From: JAJTHC01 sp044358835
GTDB taxonomy: Bacteria; Cyanobacteriota; Vampirovibrionia; Vampirovibrionales; JAJTHC01
NCBI GenBank assembly: GCA_044358835.1
Contig: JBIKNF010000009.1
Coordinates: forward strand, 18,003 to 82,002
Length of the DNA: 64,000 nt
Direction of reading: 5' to 3'
Positions within the stretch are counted from its first letter, which is position 1; the number at the start of each line of letters is the position of its first letter. The notes beneath the pieces are model-generated. The model worked only from the letters and a program-made list of their open reading frames with translations. It was not told the DNA's origin and made no database searches. A program made the translations under genes and the position numbers. Of the stretch, positions 25,851-34,083 are shown piece by piece.

Positions 25851-26531
25851 ATGTCCGCTTCAAAACCAGTCGTTTTAGGCTTAACGGGTGCTTCGGGTAG
25901 TATTTTGGGCTTACGCTTACTCAAAGAACTGCTCCTGCTGAAGGTGCCAGTGGATGTTATTTTTTCTGAACACGCCAGCCTTGTCATGCAACAAGAACTA
26001 GGGGTGGCCATTGAAGGCCATACCTTAGACGAAAAAAAGGCATCGTTGCTACGGCTAATGAAACTTGAAGCGTCTACTTACGGCGTCCAATTGACCCTGT
26101 ATTCCAACAAAAACATTGGTGCCAAACCCGCCAGTGGCACGCATCTTCACAGGGGAATGGTGATTGCCCCTTGTTCGATGGGAACCTTGGCCCACATTGC
26201 CCAAGGCATGAGCGATAGTTTACTCACTCGTGCGGCGGATGTCACCTTAAAAGAAGGACGCCCCTTGATTTTACTGCCTCGTGAAACGCCTTTCAATGCG
26301 ATTCACCTTCAAAATATGTTGACTTTGGCACAGCTCAATGTGCGAATCATCCCGCCGATGTTGTCTTTTTACAGCCCTGACTTTTTGAGTTTAGAAGGTC
26401 AGATTTTATATACAGTGGGCAAAGTTTTGGATCAATTGGGCTTAGAACATCAGCTTTACCAACGCTGGCAAGGCCTAAGCACGACGCTTCAATCCCCTGA
26501 ACTTGCCCAAATCTATGAAACACTCCTTTAA
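25851..26531 (+). CDS. ubiX: UbiX-family flavin prenyltransferase
   Basis: 226 residues from the ATG at 25851 (AAGGAA 9 nt upstream). It transfers a dimethylallyl group to FMN to make prenylated FMN, the cofactor of UbiD decarboxylases. Seen: FMN-binding LGLTGASGSILGLRLL, the Ser in APCSMGTLA, and the late RETPFNAIHLQNM that matches the R-E-x-P-x motif. In futalosine organisms such a protein can serve the UbiD-type decarboxylase of menaquinone synthesis, fitting mqnE at 5062; no ubiD is in the window. Confidence 0.9.
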   Translation: MSASKPVVLGLTGASGSILGLRLLKELLLLKVPVDVIFSEHASLVMQQELGVAIEGHTLDEKKASLLRLMKLEASTYGVQLTLYSNKNIGAKPASGTHLHRGMVIAPCSMGTLAHIAQGMSDSLLTRAADVTLKEGRPLILLPRETPFNAIHLQNMLTLAQLNVRIIPPMLSFYSPDFLSLEGQILYTVGKVLDQLGLEHQLYQRWQGLSTTLQSPELAQIYETLL

Positions 26532-26590
26532 GCACTCGCCTAAACACGAAAAAGTGACCCCGCTTTTTAGACCCAAAGGATCCCCCCTCT

Positions 26591-28285
26591 ATGACCCTAA
26601 CTACAAACTTTAGCACTTCTTTACCGACGCCTTACATTTCCTATTGGCAAACTCAATTTGATGTGCCGGAAACCCTCAGCGAAGAAGCCACGATTTTAGA
26701 ACGTTTACAGCACACGATTTTAGACGGGCATGCCACACAGGCATCCGACTTGTTGGCACAAGCCATTCGCTTGGTGAAGGCAGATATTGTGGCCACCGAA
26801 TGCTTGCTTCCTACGGCGCAACTCTTGACGGACAAATTCAATAATATGGAAATGCTCCTGCCTTTTGTCCTGCAAAGTGCGGCAATTTTGCGTCATTCAT
26901 GGGAAACGGTGCTTCCCCAGTGCGTGCAGTTTAAATCGCCCGTCTCTTGTGTGATGCTAACCGTTCAAGGCGACACGCACGAAGTCGGTAAAAACATTGT
27001 GGATACCCTTTTACAAGCCCATGGAATCACTGTTCGTAATTTGGGTGCACAAGTCACTTGTTTTCAACTGCTTGAAGCAATTACCGCGCATCAACCTGAT
27101 GCCGTGGTGATGAGCGGTTTGTTGATTGAATCAGCCAAGCAAATGAAACTAAATATCGCTGCCTTGGTGGAAGCGGGCATTGATTTGCCTATTGTTCTAG
27201 GGGGGCCTGCCTTAACGCCTGCTTTTGTATTGAAAGAATGTCGCCCCTTAACGAAAAGCCCTGTTTTACATGCCCGAACGGCAATGGATACCTTGGCCTA
27301 TTTACAAGGTATTGGTGAAGCGAAATCGCACCAAAAACGCTGGCATCCGCCTGCTAACGCTGAACCCCAGCCCCCCACACCAAATGAAATGATGAACCAA
27401 GCCGAAAGCCAAGGCAATGAAGCTCAATCGCTCAGCGAACGCCCAAAGCCTCGTACGCAGGTGAACCCCACTCTTCAAATACCCGCGCCTCCGTTTTGGG
27501 GGGTAAAGGTGGTTGAACATATACCACTGGAAGCCATTTATGCGTTTTTGAATGCCAAAGTCTTGATGAGCGGGCATTGGGGCTTTCGCCGTTGGGACAA
27601 AACCCCCGAAGAGCAAGAAGGCTTTATTCAGTCTGAAATTCAACCCTTGTTTGACGCGTTAAAGTCACTGGTTGAAGAACAATCCATTTTTACGCCTAAA
27701 GTGGTGTACGGGTATTTCCCCGCTACAGCGGAAGGGGATGAAATCGTCATTTATGATCCTGAGCATCATCACATAGAACTTAGACGCTTTAAGTTCCCAC
27801 GGGGAGGCCAAAAAAACCTGTGTTTGAGCGACTATTTAATTGAAACACAAGGTGACCAAAAAGATGTGTTGGCTCTGCAATTAGTGAGTATTGGGCAAAG
27901 AGCCGCTGATTTTGATCAAACTCTCTTTGCAGAAGGCAATTACATGTTGTATTACTTGTACCATGGTTTTTCTGTGGAAATGGCCGAAGCCTTGGCGGAA
28001 TACTGGCATGCGCAGGTGCGTTGCGAATTGCAAATTAACCAAAAAGAAGCGGGTAAATCGGGCTTGCAATTGTTGAAACCTTCGGCGTATCAGGGGTGTC
28101 GATACAGTTTTGGGTACCCCGCTTGCCCTAATTTGGCGGATCAAGCGATTTTAATGGACTTGCTTGACGGTGAACAAATAGGGGTGAGTTTGAGTGAAAG
28201 CTTTATGTTGATTCCTGAACAGTCGACTTCAGCCTTGGTGTTTCATCACCCTGAAGCCTATTACTTTGACGTCACGCAAGACTAA
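26591..28285 (+). CDS. MetH C-terminal modules: B12-binding and reactivation domains
   Basis: 564 residues. Residues about 40-120 resemble the helical cobalamin cap; 120-245 form the B12-binding Rossmann domain with the D-x-H-x2-G motif in QGDTHEVGKNIV (about 127-137), then SGLLIES and VLGGPA. A Pro/Asn/Glu-rich linker (250-305) leads to a SAM-dependent reactivation domain (about 315-560) recognisable from GYFPATAEGDEIVIYD, YSFGYPACPN and LSESFMLIPEQSTSALVF. The N-terminal homocysteine- and folate-binding modules of MetH are absent, so the enzyme must be split, with the other half elsewhere. AAAGGAT precedes the ATG. It follows ubiX by 59 bp. Confidence 0.85.
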   Translation: MTLTTNFSTSLPTPYISYWQTQFDVPETLSEEATILERLQHTILDGHATQASDLLAQAIRLVKADIVATECLLPTAQLLTDKFNNMEMLLPFVLQSAAILRHSWETVLPQCVQFKSPVSCVMLTVQGDTHEVGKNIVDTLLQAHGITVRNLGAQVTCFQLLEAITAHQPDAVVMSGLLIESAKQMKLNIAALVEAGIDLPIVLGGPALTPAFVLKECRPLTKSPVLHARTAMDTLAYLQGIGEAKSHQKRWHPPANAEPQPPTPNEMMNQAESQGNEAQSLSERPKPRTQVNPTLQIPAPPFWGVKVVEHIPLEAIYAFLNAKVLMSGHWGFRRWDKTPEEQEGFIQSEIQPLFDALKSLVEEQSIFTPKVVYGYFPATAEGDEIVIYDPEHHHIELRRFKFPRGGQKNLCLSDYLIETQGDQKDVLALQLVSIGQRAADFDQTLFAEGNYMLYYLYHGFSVEMAEALAEYWHAQVRCELQINQKEAGKSGLQLLKPSAYQGCRYSFGYPACPNLADQAILMDLLDGEQIGVSLSESFMLIPEQSTSALVFHHPEAYYFDVTQD

Positions 28286-28326
28286 TACCCATTAAACGGT
28301 ATGAACACACTTTCTAAAATAGAAAC

Positions 28327-28354
28327 CTTGACCTATGTGCTTGATTGGTTAGAA
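28327..28354 (+). promoter_or_regulatory. Promoter of tRNA-Pro
   Basis: TTGACC, 16-bp spacer, TAGAAT, ending 35 bp before the tRNA. Confidence 0.6.
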
Positions 28355-28389
28355 TAAAGATTATCACCGTTGTGCGTGAGTTTATAGAT

Positions 28390-28463
28390 CGGGCCGTGGC
28401 TCAGCTTGGTAGAGCGTTCCCTTGGGGTGGGAGAGGTCGCAGGTTCAAATCCTGTCGGTCCGA
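28390..28463 (+). tRNA. tRNA-Pro (anticodon GGG)
   Basis: 74 nt: acceptor CGGGCCG/CGGTCCG with one G-U pair, D-arm GCTC...GAGC, anticodon loop TTGGGGT (GGG), T-arm CAGGTTCAAATCCTG, discriminator A. CCA is not encoded, unlike both valine tRNAs here. A T-run follows at once. Confidence 0.93.
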
Positions 28464-28547
28464 TATTTTTTATGGACTAGGCGTATGCTTCTGAAAGCTA
28501 TGCTAAAATGAATCTATCCCATTTATTAAGATAGAGAACATAACGTC

Positions 28548-30389
28548 ATGCCCTATATCCAACGAATCGAAGCCTTGCAAGCCGTTTTAAAGCAAAACCA
28601 GTGGGATGCCTTCTTGATCCCCCATAACGACGTGCATTTAAACGAATACTTGGCTGAACATGCCAAGTTGCGAGATTTTCTCATCGGTTTTACAGGCTCT
28701 GCGGGTGATGCTCTGGTGCTTCAAGACACCGTATGGCTTTTTGCGGATGGTCGTTATTACGAACAGGCTGAAGCCGAAGTCCCACAAACGCATGTAAAGG
28801 TCTCTAAAATCGGGCTGGAAGGCCAACCTACTTTAAAAGAATGCTTGGCAACACTGGCTCAGGGGGCGGTTGTGGCGTATGATCCGAAAACCGTCAGTGC
28901 CTCCTTATTGGCGGGGCTAGAAGAGACTACAGCACCTTTGGCCCTACGTTTTTTAGCCGTAGAAGAAAACCCTGTTCAAGTGCTGTTTTTATCTTGCACA
29001 TCAAAAGGGGGGATGCCCGCTAATTGCTCGCCTTCTTGGCAAACGGTGGATGCCCACGTCCACGGACGCCCCACTCAAGACAAGCTGAGCTGGTTGCAAC
29101 GCGCTTTGGCAGACGCGTCTTGTGACGGTATCCTTGTTAGTAAGCTAGATGACATCGCGTGGTTCACCAATACCCGCGGGCGCGATATTCCTTACAACCC
29201 TGTGTTTCACGCCTTTTTGTGGGTGGATTCCACCCAAGCCCTCCTGTTTGCGGATGCTCCTGATGTGAGTCCTTCCACCCAACAGGCGATTCATCACCTA
29301 AAAGAAAATGGCCTTACCCTAAGGCCCTATGCGTCGATTTGGGAAGAATTGCCAAAGCTTGCTTACCATAAAACCGTTTACTGGACGCCTGCAGCCCATA
29401 GCCAAGCGGTTGCTAATGCTTTGTCTCAAGACGGCACGCGTCTTAAGATTGGGCCGAATCTACTTCAACGAAAAAAATTCGTTAAAACTGCCGAAGAACT
29501 GGCGGGAATGCGAGAAGCCAACGTACGTTCTTCTGTGGCGGTGATTCGAACCTTGGCGTGGCTGGATGCGCAAGCAAAAGCGGGTCAATTCGTTTCTGAA
29601 AGGGAGTTGGCCGACACCATTGACGCCTTTTATAAGGCGGAAGGGGCCGTGGAGTTGAGCTTCAATACCATTGCAGGGATAGGGCGTCATAGTGCGGTGA
29701 TTCATTACGGTACACCGTCTTCAGTAGTAAAGGCGTCTAGGGGAGACTGGATTTTACTCGATTCAGGTGCGCAATACCCCTTTGGTACGACTGATATTAC
29801 ACGAACCACTACGTTTGATCAAACCGTGCTAAGCCCCGTCCATAAGCACGCGTATACCCATGTGCTAAAGTCTCATATTGCCGGAGCCTCCGCCGTGTTT
29901 CCCAAAGGCACAACAGGGGCTCAGTTGGATGGCGTGTGTCGTTACCCGTTATGGCAAGCGGGTTATGATTATGCGCATGGCACAGGGCATGGGGTGGGGT
30001 GCTTTTTAAACGTGCATGAAGGACCCAACGGCATTTCAAAGGTATACACCGAACCCATGACGTTGCATACGGTTAATAGCATCGAACCCGGTTACTATGT
30101 GCCCGATTGGGGGGGCATTCGTTTAGAAAACCTCGCGATAGTCGTACAATCCAACCAAGCCTTGCAAGCAGGTACGCCTCAAGGGGTGTGGTATGGTTTT
30201 GAACTGTTGAATTGGATCCCCTTTGCCACGCATTTAATTGAAGAAGCCTTGCTGACTTCAGCAGAAAAAAGTTGGTTGGCGTGGTATCATATCACCAGTT
30301 TTGAAAAAATGAGCCCCCGCTTACAAGGTAAAGACGAAGTGGGGCTGGAATGGTTGCATCAAACCTGCCAAGGCTTTGGCACGGTGTAG
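28548..30389 (+). CDS. Xaa-Pro aminopeptidase (M24B), long form
   Basis: 613 residues, the three-domain layout of eukaryotic-type aminopeptidase P: two creatinase-like N-terminal domains (about 1-300), the pita-bread metallopeptidase (about 315-540) and a C-terminal M24_C extension (WIPFATHLIEEALLT). The five metal ligands are visible: Asp in LLDSGAQY, Asp in GTTDITRTT, His in GTGHGVGCFLNVHE, Glu in SIEPGYY and Glu in RLENL. It cleaves the first residue off peptides with proline second. It is probably cytosolic. The ATG follows AGATAGAGAACA rather than a strong ribosome site. Confidence 0.93.
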   Translation: MPYIQRIEALQAVLKQNQWDAFLIPHNDVHLNEYLAEHAKLRDFLIGFTGSAGDALVLQDTVWLFADGRYYEQAEAEVPQTHVKVSKIGLEGQPTLKECLATLAQGAVVAYDPKTVSASLLAGLEETTAPLALRFLAVEENPVQVLFLSCTSKGGMPANCSPSWQTVDAHVHGRPTQDKLSWLQRALADASCDGILVSKLDDIAWFTNTRGRDIPYNPVFHAFLWVDSTQALLFADAPDVSPSTQQAIHHLKENGLTLRPYASIWEELPKLAYHKTVYWTPAAHSQAVANALSQDGTRLKIGPNLLQRKKFVKTAEELAGMREANVRSSVAVIRTLAWLDAQAKAGQFVSERELADTIDAFYKAEGAVELSFNTIAGIGRHSAVIHYGTPSSVVKASRGDWILLDSGAQYPFGTTDITRTTTFDQTVLSPVHKHAYTHVLKSHIAGASAVFPKGTTGAQLDGVCRYPLWQAGYDYAHGTGHGVGCFLNVHEGPNGISKVYTEPMTLHTVNSIEPGYYVPDWGGIRLENLAIVVQSNQALQAGTPQGVWYGFELLNWIPFATHLIEEALLTSAEKSWLAWYHITSFEKMSPRLQGKDEVGLEWLHQTCQGFGTV

Positions 30390-30527
30390 GTCTTTTTTGG
30401 GTGAAAAACATCAAAAAGGCTACCATGCTTAAAAATCGTGTGTTTTAAGCACTGGGTTAAGAAGGCTTACTTTGCTATACTAAATGGAGTTGAACAAAGC
30501 GTAAAAAAGGAAAGAAGAAGAAGACTT

Positions 30528-30809
30528 ATGGAACATACCAACCTAATGAACGCCTTATTGGCCTCTTCGCCTTGGCAGCTTGGCCTGTGGATGAGTGCCT
30601 GTGGGGTGGGCGTACTTTCTTGGTTACTAACGCTGAAAGTTTTTGTGTCTTACGGGGAACATAATGAACTCAAAGCTTATGTGGCTGAACATTACCTGAA
30701 ACGAAGTGAAATTCAAACGCACTTGAATGATTTACATCAACAATTGCAGTCCATGCAACAACAGTTGAATCTCATGCAACAGGCCTTGTATCGTGCGTTG
30801 AACAAATAA
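30528..30809 (+). CDS. Small single-pass membrane protein with coiled coil
   Basis: 93 residues from the ATG at 30528, preceded by AAGGAAAGAAG; an upstream in-frame ATG (30438) would add 30 basic residues that look like leader. One membrane helix (about 16-37, LWMSACGVGVLSWLLTLKVF) is followed by a helix with heptad pattern (HLNDLHQQLQSMQQQLNLM). Not recognised. It lies upstream of fliW but is separated by 155 bp containing a G/C-clamped hairpin (about 30813-30856). Confidence 0.6.
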   Translation: MEHTNLMNALLASSPWQLGLWMSACGVGVLSWLLTLKVFVSYGEHNELKAYVAEHYLKRSEIQTHLNDLHQQLQSMQQQLNLMQQALYRALNK

Positions 30810-30964
30810 GAAATGGGGGAAGAGATCTTCGAAAGATTCAGAGGAGGCGTCCCCTGTTTAAATGAAAAAAAGGACGTTGAAATCCGAAACAAGAAAAACA
30901 AGCCAAAAATCATGTAAACTTGTAAAATAATAGAGAGAATCCATTTTTTTAGGAGCCCCCTTGT

Positions 30965-31486
30965 ATGACTATGTCTCCCCCATTACGTCAATTCCAAACG
31001 GAACGATTTGGTGCCGTTAGCGTGGATGAAGCCTCTATCATTACGTTTGTACAACCCATTTTGGGCTTTGATTTGCTCAAAGAGTTTGCTTTGTTTGATC
31101 ATGATGAGGATTCGCCCTTTAAATGGTTACAGTCTTTAGAAGACCCTACGTTGGCGTTTGTGGTGACGAACCCCACGTTGTTTGGGCATAATTATGAGTT
31201 TAACTTGCCTCAAGAAGCGTGTTCGATTCTAAACATTCAACGTGCGGAAGAGGCTCAAGTCCTTACCTTGGTGACGGTTCCTGAAGAAAATCCCTTACAC
31301 ATGACGGCGAATTTTTTAGGTCCCCTTGTTTTTCATAGTGAAACCCGTCAGGCGATGCAACTTATTTTAGCAGACCCTGAAACGTATGGGACAAAAGTAC
31401 GACTCATTCCTGATGAAGCCATCGATGCGGACGGTTCCATTCAACTTGAAGTGATTCGAAGCAAGCAAACGCAAGTGAACTCCTAA
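30965..31486 (+). CDS. fliW: Flagellar assembly factor FliW
   Basis: 173 residues. FliW binds flagellin and CsrA, releasing CsrA repression when flagellin is exported. TERFGAVSVDEASIITFVQPILGF and the FKWLQSLEDPTLAFVV segment, then a DPETYGTKVRLI end region are diagnostic. Start ATG 30965 follows TTAGGAGCC. It is 48 bp upstream of csrA and on the same strand, the classic fliW-csrA arrangement; flagellin itself is 12 kb away at 43106. Confidence 0.93.
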   Translation: MTMSPPLRQFQTERFGAVSVDEASIITFVQPILGFDLLKEFALFDHDEDSPFKWLQSLEDPTLAFVVTNPTLFGHNYEFNLPQEACSILNIQRAEEAQVLTLVTVPEENPLHMTANFLGPLVFHSETRQAMQLILADPETYGTKVRLIPDEAIDADGSIQLEVIRSKQTQVNS

Positions 31487-31534
31487 ACGAGTCGTTGTTT
31501 GCTGATGTAACACTTTTCTAAAAAGGAAGTCGAT

Positions 31535-31813
31535 ATGCTTGTTTTGAGCCGTAAATTGGGTGAAAAAATTGTCATAGACAATGAAGTTTTTGTCACCATA
31601 TTGGATGTACGTGGGGATGTCGTGAAGCTTGGTGTGGAAGCCCCCAAACACGTGATGGTGCATCGTGAAGAAATTTATAAAGAAATCGTGGTCAGCAATA
31701 AGCAGGCTCAACAAAAGGCGAATACTCACCCTTCAGTCAGTGACACCCTAACTAAAGTGACCACCCTTTCTAAAAAAGGGGCTCCTCCTAAAATCAATCA
31801 AAATAGCCAGTGA
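31535..31813 (+). CDS. csrA: Carbon storage/flagellin translation regulator CsrA
   Basis: 92 residues. The first 50 are a standard CsrA dimer fold (MLVLSRKLGEKIVI, then VKLGVEAPKHVMVHREEIY, carrying the RNA-binding GVEAP and R-E-E-I positions). A 35-residue Ser/Thr/Lys/Gln-rich C-terminal tail is longer than usual. In the FliW system CsrA blocks ribosome binding on flagellin mRNA at GGA motifs. AAAAAGGAAG precedes the ATG. Confidence 0.95.
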   Translation: MLVLSRKLGEKIVIDNEVFVTILDVRGDVVKLGVEAPKHVMVHREEIYKEIVVSNKQAQQKANTHPSVSDTLTKVTTLSKKGAPPKINQNSQ

Positions 31814-31836
31814 TCGTCTTTTAAGGGGTGAGATTT

Positions 31837-32589
31837 ATGTTTACACGAACGTCAGCCAAAGAAGTGGCCTTACTCCACTGGGACGATCTGCTACCTGCCC
31901 GCCACGCCCTCTTTGTTGAAAAGGATGCTCGTAAGGCCCTCCAGTTGTTGCCGATTGATCCTTTGGGGGGGGGGGTATCTAGTCAAAGTATCCCTTTTCA
32001 GAATGCTTTGATTGATGTAGCCAGTCAAGCTTATCTTCAAACGGGGCAACTCAAAGAAGCCACCCTACTATGGAAACGATATGGACGTTTTGAACAAGCC
32101 TGTTTGGGCTTTATTTGTATGCGACAATATCAACCCGCACGAGAAATGATTGCTTCCTTAACCCCTAAGCGACAGGCATATTGGGCAGAAGTGGTGTTTC
32201 GAGCGTGTAGTAATCAGTTGAATGTATGGCCGAGTTTCCTGCACTTACGTAACCGATTAGAAGGCGACTTGATGCTGATGTTTCGCTTTGACGCGCTAGA
32301 CTGCATGGAACAAGTGATGGCTTACCTCAATAGTTTTGCCTTACTAAACCCTGAAGTCTTTAAGCTGGTGGGGCGTGTGTTTACGACCAATGGTTTATTG
32401 CAACAGGCGTATTTTTTACTGCAACGTAGTTTGGAAAAAAATCCGCTGGATCCTGAAAATTATTTTCACTTGGGGCAGTTGTACCTTGAAATGAAACAGC
32501 GTCACAAGGCCAAGCTGATGTTACGGCAAGCCCTTTCAATCAATGCAGAATATACCCCTGTTCAGGACTTGTTGGCATCGTTGAAGTAA
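31837..32589 (+). CDS. TPR-type protein with internal G11 tract
   Basis: About 250 residues. ATG 31837 is preferred (TTAAGGGG upstream); GTG 31828 in frame is possible. Helical repeat protein: at least one clear tetratricopeptide unit near the end (FHLGQLYLEMKQRHKAKLML) plus weaker earlier ones. No enzyme motif. It is 23 bp after csrA, so probably co-transcribed with fliW-csrA and perhaps flagellar. A run of 11 G (31965-31975, encoding Gly-Gly-Gly after DPL) invites frameshifting. The last 28 bp overlap the convergent phhB gene. Confidence 0.75.
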   Translation: MFTRTSAKEVALLHWDDLLPARHALFVEKDARKALQLLPIDPLGGGVSSQSIPFQNALIDVASQAYLQTGQLKEATLLWKRYGRFEQACLGFICMRQYQPAREMIASLTPKRQAYWAEVVFRACSNQLNVWPSFLHLRNRLEGDLMLMFRFDALDCMEQVMAYLNSFALLNPEVFKLVGRVFTTNGLLQQAYFLLQRSLEKNPLDPENYFHLGQLYLEMKQRHKAKLMLRQALSINAEYTPVQDLLASLK

Positions 32590-32858
32590 GCGTCAATAGC
32601 TTGTGCCAGTGCGATGTCTTTGTCAGAAAGACCGCCTGAATCGTGTGTGCTGAGTTGAATGTGGACACGATTGTAGACGTTCGACCAATTCGGGTGATGA
32701 TCCATGGCTTCAGCGTGCAAGGCGACATAGCTCATAAACGCCCAAGCGTGTTTAAAATCGGGGAATTGAAAAGTCTTTTCAATAGAAGAGACAGGCGTCT
32801 TTACCAAGTGCCAGCCATCTAGCGATTCCACCGCCAATTCGAGTTCGTGAACTATCAT
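32562..32858 (-). CDS. phhB: Pterin-4a-carbinolamine dehydratase
   Basis: 98 residues. The active-site stretch with two His, a Pro, then NVYNRVHIQLSTHD and GLSDKDIALA is typical of the PCD/DCoH family. It dehydrates the carbinolamine formed when tetrahydrobiopterin or folate-like pterins are oxidised; no aromatic amino acid hydroxylase is visible here, so its pterin partner (perhaps molybdopterin or folate salvage) is unknown. Its ATG overlaps the stop of the carboxypeptidase gene by 4 bp. Confidence 0.88.
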   Translation of the reverse strand: MIVHELELAVESLDGWHLVKTPVSSIEKTFQFPDFKHAWAFMSYVALHAEAMDHHPNWSNVYNRVHIQLSTHDSGGLSDKDIALAQAIDAYFNDANKS

Positions 32859-33577
32859 GTAATACTCCCTTTTAATGTATTAAATACCTCAATAATCGCC
32901 CTGCGATGCACCGGCCACAAGTCGTTCATTCGCTCGCCTTCAGGCAGTTCCACCGTCAACACAGGGATGCCTCGCTCTACCCCCGCCCAGTTGCCAAACG
33001 ATCCTGGTGTGGGGTAGCCAATGCTGGCTTCAACAGGGTAGTCACAAGCGTGGGCGTAAAGTGTCGCCAGTTCTTGGGTTTGAGGCAAGGGCCCGTCGTA
33101 ATTAATGAGGCGATACGGCGTGTGGTAGCTCACAATCAACGTGGGGGTGGTGTTGTTTACCAGTTGAGCGATGTGCCGGCTTTCAGGTTCGCTAAAGGGG
33201 AGCGTCCCTCCATGGTAGGGATCTTCAGGCGAAGAGGCTTGCCAGTTGTGGGTTTCAAAATTTCGGTTTAGGTCGACGTCACGCTTGTTTTTTCGGGTCT
33301 TGCGCAATAAGCCGTCAGGGTTTACGATGGGCACAACGCCCACTCGCAACCCTTCACCTAGCGTGGCATCATGATGCAAATCGTGCAGGAGCCGAAAGCA
33401 AAGTTCTGCCGATTCAGGCTCATCCCCGTGAAAGGCCCCTAAAAATAAGGCATCTAGGGGGGGGGTGTTTTCTAAAGAAGAAAAGGGGGGGCAGGCTTGT
33501 ACGTCAAAATGGTAAAAATCCACACGCAGGCCTTGCACTGAATGCCCTAAACACAAATGCTGAACGTTGTTTCGCAT
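32855..33577 (-). CDS. M14 zinc carboxypeptidase, MpaA-like
   Basis: 240 residues. Zinc ligands and catalytic residues in order: H-x2-E (GAFHGDEPES, near 50-59), NPDGLLRKTRKNKRDVDLNR (substrate-binding Arg and Asn-Arg), His in VSYHTPY, and Glu in LTVELPEG. No signal peptide, so it is cytosolic like MpaA, which trims murein tripeptide during cell-wall recycling. A G9 tract (33457-33465) and a G8 tract lie within the first 120 bases of the coding region. Overlaps phhB by 4 bp. Confidence 0.85.
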   Translation of the reverse strand: MRNNVQHLCLGHSVQGLRVDFYHFDVQACPPFSSLENTPPLDALFLGAFHGDEPESAELCFRLLHDLHHDATLGEGLRVGVVPIVNPDGLLRKTRKNKRDVDLNRNFETHNWQASSPEDPYHGGTLPFSEPESRHIAQLVNNTTPTLIVSYHTPYRLINYDGPLPQTQELATLYAHACDYPVEASIGYPTPGSFGNWAGVERGIPVLTVELPEGERMNDLWPVHRRAIIEVFNTLKGSIT

Positions 33578-33632
33578 AACAGGGGGAGTCTTTCCTTTTT
33601 ACATTATTATAAGCCTTCAGCGTCAAAACGGC

Positions 33633-33665
33633 CATAGAAAGCGCTGCGAAAGGGAGCTTTCTATA
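33633..33665. repeat. Family-1 palindromic repeat, remnant
   Basis: CATAGAAAGCGCTGCGAAAG (33633-33652) is 16/20 identical to the terminal inverted repeat of the full element at 46968, and AGCTTTCTATA (33655-33665) matches the other end. It looks like a collapsed copy lacking the interior. Confidence 0.6.
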
Positions 33666-33705
33666 AAAAAACCCCCGTGCTACCGAAGTATCACAGGGTT
33701 CTGGC
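33665..33705 (-). terminator. Terminator after the FlgM-like gene
   Basis: On the minus strand AACCCTGTGATAC, loop TTCG, GTAGCACGGGGGTT, then TTTTTT. Stem has two mismatches, and a UUCG-type tetraloop. It closes the gene at 33739-34083. Confidence 0.8.
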
Positions 33706-33738
33706 TTTTCTCTCTAAGGTAAAATAAAAAAATAAAAC

Positions 33739-34083
33739 TTAAATGATTTTTTGATCTAAAAGGCTTTGAGCAAGACGTTCGGAATCAAGGGAATCTAGGT
33801 AAGCGTTCAATCCTTCAGGGCTTTGGAATTGGGTTTTTAATTCAGCAAGGCGTTCGTTGGGAAGGACTGCTTGGGCTTGAAGCTTACGAAGGAACTTGAG
33901 GGTTTCCGCTTCAGAAGAAACTTTGCTTTTGGCTTCTTCAGAAATACTGATGTTTTCAGTGCTTTTTTCTTCTTGAAGGGAAGCGGGGGTCAATTTCACT
34001 AATGAATCTGCTTGGACTGGTGTCAACCGAACGGTTGAACTGGTGGCTGAACTCAAGCGTGAAGATTGAATGGAATCTACCAT
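33739..34083 (-). CDS. Small FlgM-like protein (tentative)
   Basis: 114 residues. N-terminal half is Ser/Thr-rich (SSRLSSATSSTVRLTPV), then ENISISEEAK and a helical C-terminus ending EGLNAYLDSLDSERLAQSLL. The order (a short disordered head, I-S-x-E-A-K, an arginine/leucine helix, then Y-x2-D-x5-L-A-x2-L) is like anti-sigma-28 factor FlgM, and the flagellar theme nearby (fliW, csrA) supports it. The similarity is by eye and weak; it could equally be an orphan. AAGATC precedes the ATG; a terminator follows. Confidence 0.45.
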   Translation of the reverse strand: MVDSIQSSRLSSATSSTVRLTPVQADSLVKLTPASLQEEKSTENISISEEAKSKVSSEAETLKFLRKLQAQAVLPNERLAELKTQFQSPEGLNAYLDSLDSERLAQSLLDQKII

